Origin: an uncultured Pelagibacteraceae bacterium
Lineage (GTDB): Bacteria > Pseudomonadota > Alphaproteobacteria > Pelagibacterales > Pelagibacteraceae
Direction of reading: 5' to 3'
DNA: 64,000 nucleotides
Assembly: GCA_902580505.1 (NCBI GenBank)
Contig: CACHLB010000002.1
Location: 1-64,000, forward strand
In this document: positions 26,331 through 35,053 of the stretch, in pieces
Numbering within the stretch: the stretch's first letter is position 1
Layout of the letters: every line of letters starts with the position of its first letter
Made by a program: the position numbers and the translations under genes
The notes under the pieces: model-generated
Database searches by the model: none
The model's input: only the letters and a program-made list of their open reading frames with translations
Told to the model about the DNA's origin: nothing

Positions 26331-27485
26331 ATGAGATTAAAAGATTGTCATAACTTTTATGACTTTAGAAAATTGGCAAAACAAAAGCTTCCATCTCCAA
26401 TATTTCATTATATTGATGGGGCTGCGGATGATGAAATAACTTATGCAAGAAACAGTAGTGCATTTAATGATGTTGACTTAGTACCAAATGTCTTAAGAGG
26501 TGTTGAAAATGTGGATTTGTCGACAACTATTTTTGGAAAAAAATTAGATTTACCTTTTTATTGTTCTCCAACAGCTCTGCAAAGGTTATTCCATTACGAA
26601 GGAGAAAGAGCGGTTGGAAAAGCTGCAAAGAAGTTTAATACGATGTTTGGTGTTTCGGCATTGGCTACAGTTAGTGTTGAGGAAATTTCATCTTTAATAG
26701 ACACACCAAAAATGTTTCAATTTTATTTCCATAAAGACAGAGGATTAAATGACTCTTGTTTAGAACGAGCAAAAGCAGCTAAATTTGATGTGATGGCTTT
26801 AACTGTTGATACGATAACAGGAGGAAATCGTGAAAGAGATTTAAGAACTGGATTTACATCACCTCCAAAATTAACACTTTCGAGTTTGTTTAGTTTTGCC
26901 ACAAAACCAATGTGGGGAATAAATTATTTAACCAAAGGAAAATTTGAACTACCACATCTTCAAGATTTCGTTAAAGAAGGAACTGACACAAATACTTCAA
27001 TTGGTAATTATTTTTCTACTATGTTGGATCAATCTATGAACTGGGACGACGCTGAAAAATTGTGCTCTCAGTGGGGCGGCCATTTTGCGCTTAAGGGAGT
27101 TATGAGCGTTGAAGATGCTAAAAGAGCAGTTGATATCGGATGCACTGGTATAATGGTATCAAATCATGGAGGAAGACAACTTGATGGATCTAGATCACCA
27201 TTCGATCAATTAGCTGAAATTGTTGATGCAGTTGGTGATAAGTTAGATGTTATTTGTGAAGGTGGATTTCAAAGAGGTACTCATATGTTAAAAGCTTTAT
27301 CTATGGGTGCAAAAGCATGTGCTGGTGGAAGATTATATCTTTATGCTTTAGCTGCAGCAGGTCAAGAAGGTGTTGAGAGGGCACTTAACTTATATAAAAC
27401 TGAATTAGTAAGAGACATGAAATTAATGGGCTGCACAAAGATCAGTGATCTTAATCGAAATAATTTAAGATTCCGAAATGCATGA
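26331..27485 (+). CDS. FMN-dependent alpha-hydroxy-acid oxidase/dehydrogenase, paralogue 1
   Basis: A 384-residue (S)-2-hydroxy-acid oxidising enzyme of the LldD / glycolate oxidase family (TIM barrel with FMN). Active-site features seen are the N-terminal IFHYIDGAADDE, MFQFYFHKDR (Tyr), LTVDT (Asp) and the catalytic SNHGGRQLDG (His and Arg). The FMN-phosphate motif, usually DGGxRRG, reads EGGFQRG, so Asp becomes Glu and the first Arg becomes Gln. Substrate unknown (L-lactate, glycolate or a larger hydroxy acid). The end overlaps the second paralogue by four bases. Confidence 0.92.
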   Translation: MRLKDCHNFYDFRKLAKQKLPSPIFHYIDGAADDEITYARNSSAFNDVDLVPNVLRGVENVDLSTTIFGKKLDLPFYCSPTALQRLFHYEGERAVGKAAKKFNTMFGVSALATVSVEEISSLIDTPKMFQFYFHKDRGLNDSCLERAKAAKFDVMALTVDTITGGNRERDLRTGFTSPPKLTLSSLFSFATKPMWGINYLTKGKFELPHLQDFVKEGTDTNTSIGNYFSTMLDQSMNWDDAEKLCSQWGGHFALKGVMSVEDAKRAVDIGCTGIMVSNHGGRQLDGSRSPFDQLAEIVDAVGDKLDVICEGGFQRGTHMLKALSMGAKACAGGRLYLYALAAAGQEGVERALNLYKTELVRDMKLMGCTKISDLNRNNLRFRNA

Positions 27486-28633
27486 GTTTGAAGAATTGTT
27501 ACAATTTTGAGGATTTTAGAAAGTTAGCTAAAAAAAGATTACCAGCTCCGATTTTTCATTACATTGATGGTGGTGCAGACGATGAAACCACTTTAAAAAG
27601 AAATACAAATTCATTTGATGATTGCGACTTAATCCCCAATATTCTGAGAAGTGTAGGAGAACCAGATCTATCAACCACAGTTTTTGGTAGAAAAATAGAT
27701 ATGCCAATTTTTTTATCTCCAACTGCTATGCAAAGTTTATATCATCCTGATGGAGATAAAGCTTCAGCTAGAGCTGCAGAAAAATTTGGTACCATGTATA
27801 GCATGTCGACAATGGCATCATTTTCCATTGAAGAAATTGCTAACATATCAAGTGGTCCAAAATTATTTCAACTTTATATTCATAAAGATAAATCATTTAC
27901 TGATGATTTAATTGATAGGTGCAAAAGAGCAAACTTTGATGGTTTGTGCTTAACCGTCGATACGTTGGTTGCGGGAAATAGAGAAAGAGATCACAGAACT
28001 GGTTTTACAACTCCCCCTAAATTTACATTAGAAAGTATAATGAATTTCGCAATGAGACCTGGATGGTTATTTAGATATTTTACAAACAAAAAGTTTGAAC
28101 TAGCTAATATTAAACACAAAACTGATAAAGGAACTAGTATAACTAAATCAGTTATAGATTATGTTAATGAACAGTACGATCCTAATATGAATTGGGATGA
28201 TGCAGAATATTGTATAAAAAAATGGGATGGACCTTTTGCGCTAAAGGGTGTGATGTCTGTAGAGGATGCAAAGAGAGCAGTTGATATTGGTTGTACAGCA
28301 ATAATAATTTCTAATCATGGAGGAAGACAGCTTGACGGATCTAGAACTCCATTTGATCAACTAAAGGCTATTTCAGATGCTGTGGGTGACAAGGTTGAGA
28401 TAATTTTGGATGGAGGTGTTAGACGGGGAACTCATGTTCTCAAGGCTTTAGCTGCAGGTGCAACTGCTTGTAGTTTTGGTAAAGCTTTTTTGTTCAGTTT
28501 AGGAGCGGGTGGACAGCAAGGAGTAGAGAGGCTGCTTCAAAATATACACGATGAAATTAGAAGAAATATGATCCTTATGGGCTGCAAAAGTGTAAAAGAG
28601 TTAGATAGATCAAAGATAATTTACCGTAATTAA
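27482..28633 (+). CDS. FMN-dependent alpha-hydroxy-acid oxidase/dehydrogenase, paralogue 2
   Basis: A 383-residue relative of the preceding gene, sharing long stretches such as GVMSVEDAKRAVDIGCT and SNHGGRQLDGSR, so the pair arose by duplication. Here the FMN-phosphate motif is canonical, DGGVRRG, followed by TACSFGKAFLFSLGAGG. Other motifs are PTAMQSLYHPDGD, LFQLYIHKDK and LTVDTLVAGNRERD. It starts at an ATG overlapping the first gene's TGA, suggesting coupled translation and possibly a mixed oligomer. It probably feeds electrons from a 2-hydroxy acid into the respiratory chain or to oxygen. Confidence 0.93.
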   Translation: MSLKNCYNFEDFRKLAKKRLPAPIFHYIDGGADDETTLKRNTNSFDDCDLIPNILRSVGEPDLSTTVFGRKIDMPIFLSPTAMQSLYHPDGDKASARAAEKFGTMYSMSTMASFSIEEIANISSGPKLFQLYIHKDKSFTDDLIDRCKRANFDGLCLTVDTLVAGNRERDHRTGFTTPPKFTLESIMNFAMRPGWLFRYFTNKKFELANIKHKTDKGTSITKSVIDYVNEQYDPNMNWDDAEYCIKKWDGPFALKGVMSVEDAKRAVDIGCTAIIISNHGGRQLDGSRTPFDQLKAISDAVGDKVEIILDGGVRRGTHVLKALAAGATACSFGKAFLFSLGAGGQQGVERLLQNIHDEIRRNMILMGCKSVKELDRSKIIYRN

Positions 28634-28722
28634 ATATTTTTTATAAATAATTTTTATTATTATTTTCACTTTAAATAAATAGACATGAAGTTGCTTTTCA
28701 GTTAGTTTGTCGACGAAAAATT

Positions 28723-29892
28723 ATGATTGAATTAGCAAAAGCATTAGATCGTTTAGGAACTGAAAGTGCATTTTCTGTTTTAGCAGAAGCAAAAAAATTA
28801 GAAGCACAAGGCAAACCTATGATTCATTTAGGTCTAGGACAACCTGACTTTAAAACTCCAAAACATGTAGTTGAAGCTGCAAAAAAAGCTCTAGATGATG
28901 GTCATCATGGTTATGTTTTATCAAATGGAATTCCAGAATGTCGAGAAGCTGTCGCAAGATGGGTCAAGAGACTTTATAATGCTGATATTGATCCAAATAG
29001 AGTTTTAATAATGCCAGGTGGTAAACCTACAATGTATTATGCAATTACTTGTTATGGTGAACCAGGTGTTGAGATAATTCATCCTACTCCAGCTTTTCCA
29101 ATTTATGAATCAATGATTAACTACTCTGGAGCAAAAGCTGTTCCATACGACTTAACTGAGGATAAAGATTTAAAATTTGACCCAGACAAAATTCTATCTT
29201 TAATAACTGACAAAACTAGACTTTTAATCTTGATTAATCCAAATAACCCAACTGGAAGTTTTGTTGAAAAACCAGCAATTGATTACTTAGCAAAAGAATT
29301 AGAAAAACATCCGCAGGTCACAATTTTAAGTGATGAAATTTATAGTAGACAAATTTTTGACTATAAGGAAATGCCAACTTTCTTTAACTATCCTAATTTA
29401 AGAGACAGATTGATTGTTCTTGAGGGTTGGAGTAAAGCATATTCTATGACTGGATGGAGACTTGGTTGGAGTTACTGGCCAGAGCATTTGGTTGAACATG
29501 TAAACAAACTTTTGATTAATAGTGTATCATGTGTAAATGCAGCAGCCCAATATGCTGGTATAGCCGCATTAGATGGTCCTGAAGACTCAATTAAAGATAT
29601 GTTAGATAAATTTACATTAAGAAGAAATTTAATTCATAAAGGATTAAATGATTTACCAGGAGTGGAGTGTAGTTTGCCGGGAGGAGCTTTTTATGCTTTT
29701 CCGAATATAAAAGGGACTGGCATGAATGGATCTGAGTTTTGCAAAAAAGCTATGCATGAAGCAGGTGTTGCAATTGTTCCTGGTACTGCATTCGGTAAAA
29801 CTTGTAATGATTACGTTAGATTTAGTTTTGCCGCATCTAGAGATAATATAATGCAAGCCTTAGAAAACATAGGCAAGATGCTTTCTAAATAA
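28723..29892 (+). CDS. Pyridoxal-phosphate aminotransferase, class I (aspartate aminotransferase-like)
   Basis: A 389-residue fold-type I PLP enzyme. Features are GLGQPDFKTP (substrate-binding N-terminal part), GKPTMYYAI, NPNNPTGSFV (Asn), DEIYSRQIFDY (Asp and Tyr) and the PLP-lysine motif SKAYSMTGWRLGW, followed by GAFYAFPNIKGTG and the C-terminal YVRFSFA with the carboxylate-binding Arg. The amino acid and 2-oxo acid substrates cannot be told. Its setting between hydroxy-acid oxidases and dehydrogenases suggests a role in a 2-oxo acid/amino acid balance. An 89-base AT-rich gap precedes it. Confidence 0.92.
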   Translation: MIELAKALDRLGTESAFSVLAEAKKLEAQGKPMIHLGLGQPDFKTPKHVVEAAKKALDDGHHGYVLSNGIPECREAVARWVKRLYNADIDPNRVLIMPGGKPTMYYAITCYGEPGVEIIHPTPAFPIYESMINYSGAKAVPYDLTEDKDLKFDPDKILSLITDKTRLLILINPNNPTGSFVEKPAIDYLAKELEKHPQVTILSDEIYSRQIFDYKEMPTFFNYPNLRDRLIVLEGWSKAYSMTGWRLGWSYWPEHLVEHVNKLLINSVSCVNAAAQYAGIAALDGPEDSIKDMLDKFTLRRNLIHKGLNDLPGVECSLPGGAFYAFPNIKGTGMNGSEFCKKAMHEAGVAIVPGTAFGKTCNDYVRFSFAASRDNIMQALENIGKMLSK

Positions 29893-29929
29893 ACTGTATT
29901 TTTAATTAATATTTTTGTATTATTAAAGA

Positions 29930-31303
29930 ATGAACGAAACTGTCCAAGCAGAATTAAAAAAGATATTTAACGGGAGATTTTCTACTTCTGAGTCTACTCG
30001 TGCAAATTATGCAAGAGGAGAAGATACTTATAATCCAATATTATCGAAGGCAGTTGTATTTCCAGAAACTAATGAAGAAGTTTCAAAAATTCTAAAAATT
30101 TGTAACGAGCATAAAATTCCTGTTGTCCCGTTTGGAACTGGCACATCTCTTGAAGGTCATGTTGTTGGAAATCAAAATGGTATTACAATTTCTCTAGAAA
30201 AAATGAATAAAGTTTTAAGCGTAAATGCTGAGGATTTTGATTGCAGAGTACAAGCAAATGTAACAAGAAAGCAATTAAATGAATATTTAAGAGAAGATGG
30301 TGTATTTTTTCCAATAGACCCTGGTGCAGATGCTGCACTCGGTGGAATGGCATCTACTTCAGCTTCAGGAACTATGGCAGTTAAATATGGAACAATGAGA
30401 ACAGTTATTTCTGGTTTAACAGTTGTTTTACCTAATGGAGATATAATTAAAACCGGGGCAAGAACTAAAAAAACTTCTGCGGGATATAACTTAACTAATT
30501 TGTTTATTGGATCTGAGGGAACTTTAGGAATTATTACAGAGGTTCAATTAAGATTATCACCAATACCTGAGAGCATAATGAGTGCAGTTTGCTATTTTCC
30601 AGATTTAGACTCAGCAGTAAAGACAGCGCAAGAAGTTATTCAGTATGGTGTTCCAATTGCAAGAATTGAAATGTTAAACAAAGATCAAATGGAAATTAGC
30701 ATAAAATATTCAAAGTTAGAAAACATCAAAGCATCACCAACTTTATTCTTTGAATTCCATGGTAGTGAACTATCAAATAACGAGTCTATAAAAATTGTTG
30801 AAGAATTATCAAAAAATAATGGTGGAAGTGATTTTCAATGGGCATCTTCTCCTGAAGAACAAAAAATATTATGGAAAGCAAGGCATGATGTTTACTATTC
30901 AGTAAAAGCTTTAGGTCATGATATGAAAGTGTATTCTACAGATGTTTGTGTACCAATTTCAAAGTTAGTTGAGTGCATTTCATGGGCGGAAAAAGAAGTA
31001 AAAAAATTAGGTCTAACTGCACCAATGGTTGGTCATGTAGGAGATGGAAATTTTCACTCTATAATATTGTATGATCCTGATGATGAAGAAAAACAAAAAA
31101 AAATTAGACAGTATAGCGATGATCTAATTAACAAAGCTTTAGAGTTAGAGGGAACAATTACAGGAGAACATGGAATTGGTCTTCAAAAAAAACATTACTT
31201 ATTAAGAGAGCACCCAGACAATTTGCCAGTAATGAAAGCTATTAAAAGAAGCATTGATGTAAACAACATCATGAATCCTGGTAAGGTTTTTGATCTAAAT
31301 TAA
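29930..31303 (+). CDS. FAD-linked oxidoreductase, D-lactate dehydrogenase / glycolate oxidase GlcD type
   Basis: A 457-residue flavoprotein of the FAD-binding type 4 family. The FAD domain has PFGTGTSLEGHV (PP-loop), GADAALGGMASTSASG and GYNLTNLFIGSEGTLGIITE; the C-terminal substrate domain carries the metal/substrate motif VGHVGDGNFHSII and GEHGIGLQKKHYL, ending NIMNPGKVFD. Such enzymes oxidise D-2-hydroxy acids, donating electrons to cytochrome c or quinone. It complements the two L-specific type oxidases upstream. No GlcE or GlcF subunit genes are adjacent, favouring the single-subunit D-lactate dehydrogenase type. Confidence 0.9.
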   Translation: MNETVQAELKKIFNGRFSTSESTRANYARGEDTYNPILSKAVVFPETNEEVSKILKICNEHKIPVVPFGTGTSLEGHVVGNQNGITISLEKMNKVLSVNAEDFDCRVQANVTRKQLNEYLREDGVFFPIDPGADAALGGMASTSASGTMAVKYGTMRTVISGLTVVLPNGDIIKTGARTKKTSAGYNLTNLFIGSEGTLGIITEVQLRLSPIPESIMSAVCYFPDLDSAVKTAQEVIQYGVPIARIEMLNKDQMEISIKYSKLENIKASPTLFFEFHGSELSNNESIKIVEELSKNNGGSDFQWASSPEEQKILWKARHDVYYSVKALGHDMKVYSTDVCVPISKLVECISWAEKEVKKLGLTAPMVGHVGDGNFHSIILYDPDDEEKQKKIRQYSDDLINKALELEGTITGEHGIGLQKKHYLLREHPDNLPVMKAIKRSIDVNNIMNPGKVFDLN

Positions 31304-31314
31304 TCCAAAATAAA

Positions 31315-32268
31315 ATGAAAAAAATTTTAATCACAAGAAGGCTTTTAAGATCTTGTGAGGATAAAGCTAAAGAATTATTTGATGCTAATTTTAATTTAAA
31401 TGATGAACTCTATTCTCAAAAGAAGCTAATAGAGATGAGTGCGGGCTGTGATGGTATTTTATCAGCTCTAACAGATAAGCTTGATGCAGAAACAATCAAT
31501 CAATTACCTGATAGTGTTAAAATTATATCAAATTTTGCTGTAGGTTTTGGTAATATAGATTTAGAAGCTGCAAAGAAAAGAGGCATTGCAGTTACAAATA
31601 CACCAGATGTTTTAACTGATGCCACTGCAGAAATTGGGGTTTTGTTGATATTAGGTGCATGCAGAAGAGCATCTGAAGGTATTGAAAAAGCTAGAGAAGG
31701 AGGCTGGGTTTGGTCAGCAGATATGTTGATTGGTAAACAACTAACAGGCACAAGATTAGGAATACTCGGCATGGGGAGAATTGGTCAAAAAATAGCAAAA
31801 ATAGCTAAATCTTTAGGTATGATAATTCATTATCACAATCGTTCAAAATTAAGCGAAGAAAAAGAACAAGGCGCAACTTACCACGACAACTTAAATGATC
31901 TGATGAAAGTTTCTGATGTACTTTCAGTATGCTGTCCTGCATCTAAAGAGACAATTAATTTAATTAATAAAGATGCACTGGAATTATTACCTAAAGGTGC
32001 AGTTGTGACCAATGTTGCAAGAGGAGATATAATTGAAGATGAAGCTTTAATAGATGCTTTGGAAAGAAGAAAAGTTTATGCAGTTGGGCTGGATGTATAT
32101 AAAAATGAACCAAATTTAAATCCTGGATATCTTAAACACAAAAGTGCTTTTATTCTCCCACACCTAGGCAGCGCAACCAAAGAAACTAGAACTGCAATGG
32201 CCAATCTGGCCATAGATAATATGGATGAGTTTTTCAAAACAGGCGACTGCAAAAACAAAGTTAATTAA
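31315..32268 (+). CDS. D-isomer-specific 2-hydroxyacid dehydrogenase (glyoxylate/hydroxypyruvate reductase-like)
   Basis: A 317-residue NAD(P)-dependent enzyme. It has the Rossmann motif GILGMGRIGQKIAK, the catalytic Arg in NVARGDIIED, Glu in VYKNEPNLNP, and His in LPHLGSATKETR. It is related to glyoxylate reductase and glycerate dehydrogenase, which interconvert 2-oxo and D-2-hydroxy acids. Together with the surrounding oxidases and aminotransferase it supports small hydroxy/oxo acid metabolism. It begins 11 bases after the GlcD-like gene and is followed by a 102-base gap. Confidence 0.92.
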   Translation: MKKILITRRLLRSCEDKAKELFDANFNLNDELYSQKKLIEMSAGCDGILSALTDKLDAETINQLPDSVKIISNFAVGFGNIDLEAAKKRGIAVTNTPDVLTDATAEIGVLLILGACRRASEGIEKAREGGWVWSADMLIGKQLTGTRLGILGMGRIGQKIAKIAKSLGMIIHYHNRSKLSEEKEQGATYHDNLNDLMKVSDVLSVCCPASKETINLINKDALELLPKGAVVTNVARGDIIEDEALIDALERRKVYAVGLDVYKNEPNLNPGYLKHKSAFILPHLGSATKETRTAMANLAIDNMDEFFKTGDCKNKVN

Positions 32269-32360
32269 CAATCCCAAGTTGTAATTGGTATTTAAAATTA
32301 TTCTAAGTTTCTAGACATATTTTTTATTTCAATTTAGAATTTGTTTATAAAAAAAATTAG

Positions 32361-32365
32361 AGAGG
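32361..32365 (+). promoter_or_regulatory. Ribosome binding site deciding the alcohol dehydrogenase start
   Basis: AGAGG lies five bases before the ATG at 32371. It supports this start rather than the in-frame TTG at 32341. Similar strong purine-rich sites precede the two solute-binding-protein genes (33443-33450 and 40337-40343) and rpsP (56133-56138), while most other starts in the window lack one. Confidence 0.6.
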
Positions 32366-32370
32366 AAATA

Positions 32371-33432
32371 ATGAAAGCACAGGTTTTACATAAGTATGAC
32401 CCAGAAATGAAAGCAGATGTTTGGGTCACAGGTGAAGAGTTACCAAATCCTAAAATTGAGAAAGCAAGCGATGTCATTGTTAAAATTGGAGCTGCAGGTG
32501 TTTGTAGAACTGATTTGCATATAATTGAAGGAGTTTGGAAGCACATTACAGATCAAAATAACGATCTGTTGCCGATGGTAATGGGACATGAGAACGCTGG
32601 ATGGATAGAGGAAGTTGGTAAAGATGTTACAGGATTTAAAAAAGGTGATGCAGTTATTTTACACCCTAAAGTTTCTGGCACAGGAGGAACATGCTTAGAT
32701 TGTAGAAGAGGAAACGATATGCATGCTGAAGATCCAATTTTTGCAGGTTTGAATGTAAAACACGGGGGATATTCAGAATTACTTCAAACTAGCGTAAGAA
32801 ATCTAATAAAAATTCCAAAAGTTTTAGGTCCAATAGACGTTGCGCCATTTTCAGACGCAGGTTTAACTGCTTACAGAGTTGTTAAAAAAGCTACTAGACA
32901 CCTTCTGCCAGGTGAAAATTGTGTAATCATAGGTGCTGGTGGATTAGGACATATAGCAATTCAATGTATGAAAGCAATGTGTGCTGCAAATATTATTGTT
33001 GTTGAAAAAGCAAAAGCACCTTTAGAACACGCAATGGAACTAGGAGCTGACCATGGGGTTTTAATAGATGGTAATGAGATTGAAAAAGTAAAAGAACTTA
33101 CAAAAGGAAAAGGTGCAGAGGCTGTTATAGATTTTGTTGGTGAAAAAGGTTCTACGCCAATGGGAATTAAAATGACCAAAGCAACTGGGACTTTCTATAT
33201 TGTAGGTTACGGAGAAGAAATAAGAGTTTTGGCGATTGATATGATCGATCAAGAAAAAAGTATAGTTGGAAGCTTAGTAGGTACATGGGCTGAATTATAT
33301 GAATTAATGGAACTAGCAGATAAAGGTTTAGTAAAACTTTCAATGAAAGAATACAAACTTGAAGAAGCTAATAAAGCACTACATGATTTAAATGATGGTA
33401 AGATTAAAGGTCGTGCAGTGTTAGTTCCATAA
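32371..33432 (+). CDS. Zinc-type alcohol dehydrogenase (MDR family)
   Basis: A 353-residue medium-chain dehydrogenase. The catalytic zinc motif is GVCRTDLHIIEG plus GHENAGW (Cys, His, Glu); the cofactor domain has VIIGAGGLGHIAIQ. The structural zinc lobe, normally four Cys, reads GGTCLDCRRGNDMHAE, so only two Cys remain. Substrate unknown; alcohols or polyols linked to the adjacent ABC importer are possible. The start follows a good Shine-Dalgarno site; a TTG 30 bases upstream was rejected. It precedes the solute-binding protein gene by 24 bases and may be cotranscribed. Confidence 0.9.
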   Translation: MKAQVLHKYDPEMKADVWVTGEELPNPKIEKASDVIVKIGAAGVCRTDLHIIEGVWKHITDQNNDLLPMVMGHENAGWIEEVGKDVTGFKKGDAVILHPKVSGTGGTCLDCRRGNDMHAEDPIFAGLNVKHGGYSELLQTSVRNLIKIPKVLGPIDVAPFSDAGLTAYRVVKKATRHLLPGENCVIIGAGGLGHIAIQCMKAMCAANIIVVEKAKAPLEHAMELGADHGVLIDGNEIEKVKELTKGKGAEAVIDFVGEKGSTPMGIKMTKATGTFYIVGYGEEIRVLAIDMIDQEKSIVGSLVGTWAELYELMELADKGLVKLSMKEYKLEEANKALHDLNDGKIKGRAVLVP

Positions 33433-33456
33433 TTAACAATAAAGAGAGGAAAAAAG

Positions 33457-34992
33457 ATGAAGACAATAAAAACTTGCGTAACCGCTCTAATATCAGCTTT
33501 GTTGGTATTTAGTCCTGTTGCGTATGCTGATAAGTGGAGCGATCAGTTTCCACATATCAAAGCAACTGGGGATATTCCAGGTGAATGTTCTTACGAGTCT
33601 ATGTCTAAGAAAAACTATAAAGGCAAGACGCTTAAGATTAATACACATGCTGTACCAGTAATGGGAGAGCCAACAGCTCTACATGCTGAGCAGTTCGCTA
33701 AACTTACCGGAGCAAAAGTTGATGTTACTCATACACCAGCAGGTGACTTATATGCGAAAGCAATGGTACCATTTCAAGCTGGACAAGCTCCATATGACAT
33801 CGTTTTTGGATTTTCAAACTTCATTAACGATTGGAGAAGATACTTAGAGCCAGTTCCAAAGAAATACGTTGAGATGAAACAAATGAAAGACGTTACTCCA
33901 TCGCACATTGGTGTAGCATCTTGGGATGGTGTTATGTATCAGTTTCCGGTTGATGGAGACAGACATTATCTAAAATATAGAAAAGATGTAATTGATAATC
34001 CTAAGTACCAAAAACAATATAAGGAAGCTACTGGGAAAGAGTTAAAGGTACCAACAACTTGGAAAGAATATGGAGAAATGGCCGCTTATTTCAATGGATG
34101 GGATTGGGATGGTGATGGCGAGAAAGAATATGGATCAGCAGAAGTTATGAAAAAAGATGACCTAATGTATGCTGCTTTCTATTCAAGATCTGCTGCTTAC
34201 TCTAAAAATCCAAAAACACCAGGTGGTTTTTTCTTTGATTTAGAAACTATGAAACCACTAATTAACAATCCAGGTTTTGTTGAAGCATTAACAGATTGGG
34301 TTGCGGCAACCAAATATGTTCCACCAGGAGGAATAAATTTTGGTTTAGGTGATGAAATTGGATCATTTGGTGGAGGACAAACTTTGTTTAGTTTTTCATG
34401 GGATGATGCATTTGTTGCTGCTATGCAACCAGATAGTCCAATAAACAATAAAGTTGGTGCTGCACAGTTACCAGGAGCTACAAAAGTTTGGAACAGAAAA
34501 ACTAACTCTTGGGATGAAGGCTTTAACCAAGCTCCTTTCTTCGTATGGGGATGGGCAGTTGGAGTAGCTAAGAAAAGTAAAGAGAAAGAAATGGCTTTCG
34601 ATTACCTATGTTTCTTTGCTAACGAAGCTAACCACCAAGCAGATATTGGAATTGGTAGATTTGGTGTAAACCCATTTAGAAATGATGACTTTAAAGTTGA
34701 TGTATGGACACAAATTGGTTGGGATAAAGATATTGCTCAATCATATGTTGATACTCTTGCACAAATGGAACAAAGTAAAAATAGAGTATTTCCATTAAGA
34801 GTTCCTGGAACTTTTGAGTTTAATGCTGCATTGGCTACTGCTGCTGCAAAAGCATTAGCTGGTCAATTATCTCCACAAGCTGCTTTAGACGAAGCTGCTA
34901 AACAGTGGGAAGATATACTTAACAGAGTAGGAAAAGATAACGTAAGAAAAGCCTATGCTGTTGGTGTAGCAATGGAAGATAATAAGCAATAA
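33457..34992 (+). CDS. ABC transporter solute-binding protein, family 1 (sugar/polyol type)
   Basis: A 511-residue periplasmic receptor with a signal peptide (MKTIKTCVTALISALLVFSPVAYA). The mature chain follows the family 1 extracellular solute-binding fold: GKTLKINTHAV, ADLYAKAMVPFQAGQAPYDIV, WDGVMYQFPVDGD, and a DxDxDG loop in GWDWDGDGEKEYG that looks like a calcium site. It is large for the family. With two permeases and two ATPases downstream it resembles glycerol/polyol importers such as rhizobial GlpSTPQV; the ligand is not determinable. Preceded by a strong ribosome binding site and followed by a strong hairpin, consistent with high expression. Confidence 0.9.
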   Translation: MKTIKTCVTALISALLVFSPVAYADKWSDQFPHIKATGDIPGECSYESMSKKNYKGKTLKINTHAVPVMGEPTALHAEQFAKLTGAKVDVTHTPAGDLYAKAMVPFQAGQAPYDIVFGFSNFINDWRRYLEPVPKKYVEMKQMKDVTPSHIGVASWDGVMYQFPVDGDRHYLKYRKDVIDNPKYQKQYKEATGKELKVPTTWKEYGEMAAYFNGWDWDGDGEKEYGSAEVMKKDDLMYAAFYSRSAAYSKNPKTPGGFFFDLETMKPLINNPGFVEALTDWVAATKYVPPGGINFGLGDEIGSFGGGQTLFSFSWDDAFVAAMQPDSPINNKVGAAQLPGATKVWNRKTNSWDEGFNQAPFFVWGWAVGVAKKSKEKEMAFDYLCFFANEANHQADIGIGRFGVNPFRNDDFKVDVWTQIGWDKDIAQSYVDTLAQMEQSKNRVFPLRVPGTFEFNAALATAAAKALAGQLSPQAALDEAAKQWEDILNRVGKDNVRKAYAVGVAMEDNKQ

Positions 34993-35004
34993 TTTTGTAA
35001 AACT

Positions 35005-35034
35005 TGTGGCCGTTTTTTAACGGCCACATTTTAA
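35005..35034 (+). terminator. Hairpin after the solute-binding protein gene (attenuating terminator)
   Basis: A 10-bp perfect stem (35005-35014 with 35019-35028, TGTGGCCGTT/AACGGCCACA) and a four-T loop, followed by TTTTAAAA. It lies 13 bases after the solute-binding-protein stop and 20 bases before the first permease start, so it can act as a partial terminator or mRNA-stabilising hairpin that makes the receptor more abundant than the membrane subunits. Confidence 0.75.
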
Positions 35035-35053
35035 AATAATCCAAAAAAAAATT

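Noticed and set aside
28634-28722. Gap between hydroxy-acid oxidase 2 and the aminotransferase as a possible RNA gene
   Set aside because: Very AT-rich, with no stem of more than a few pairs that I can see and no tRNA-like pattern.
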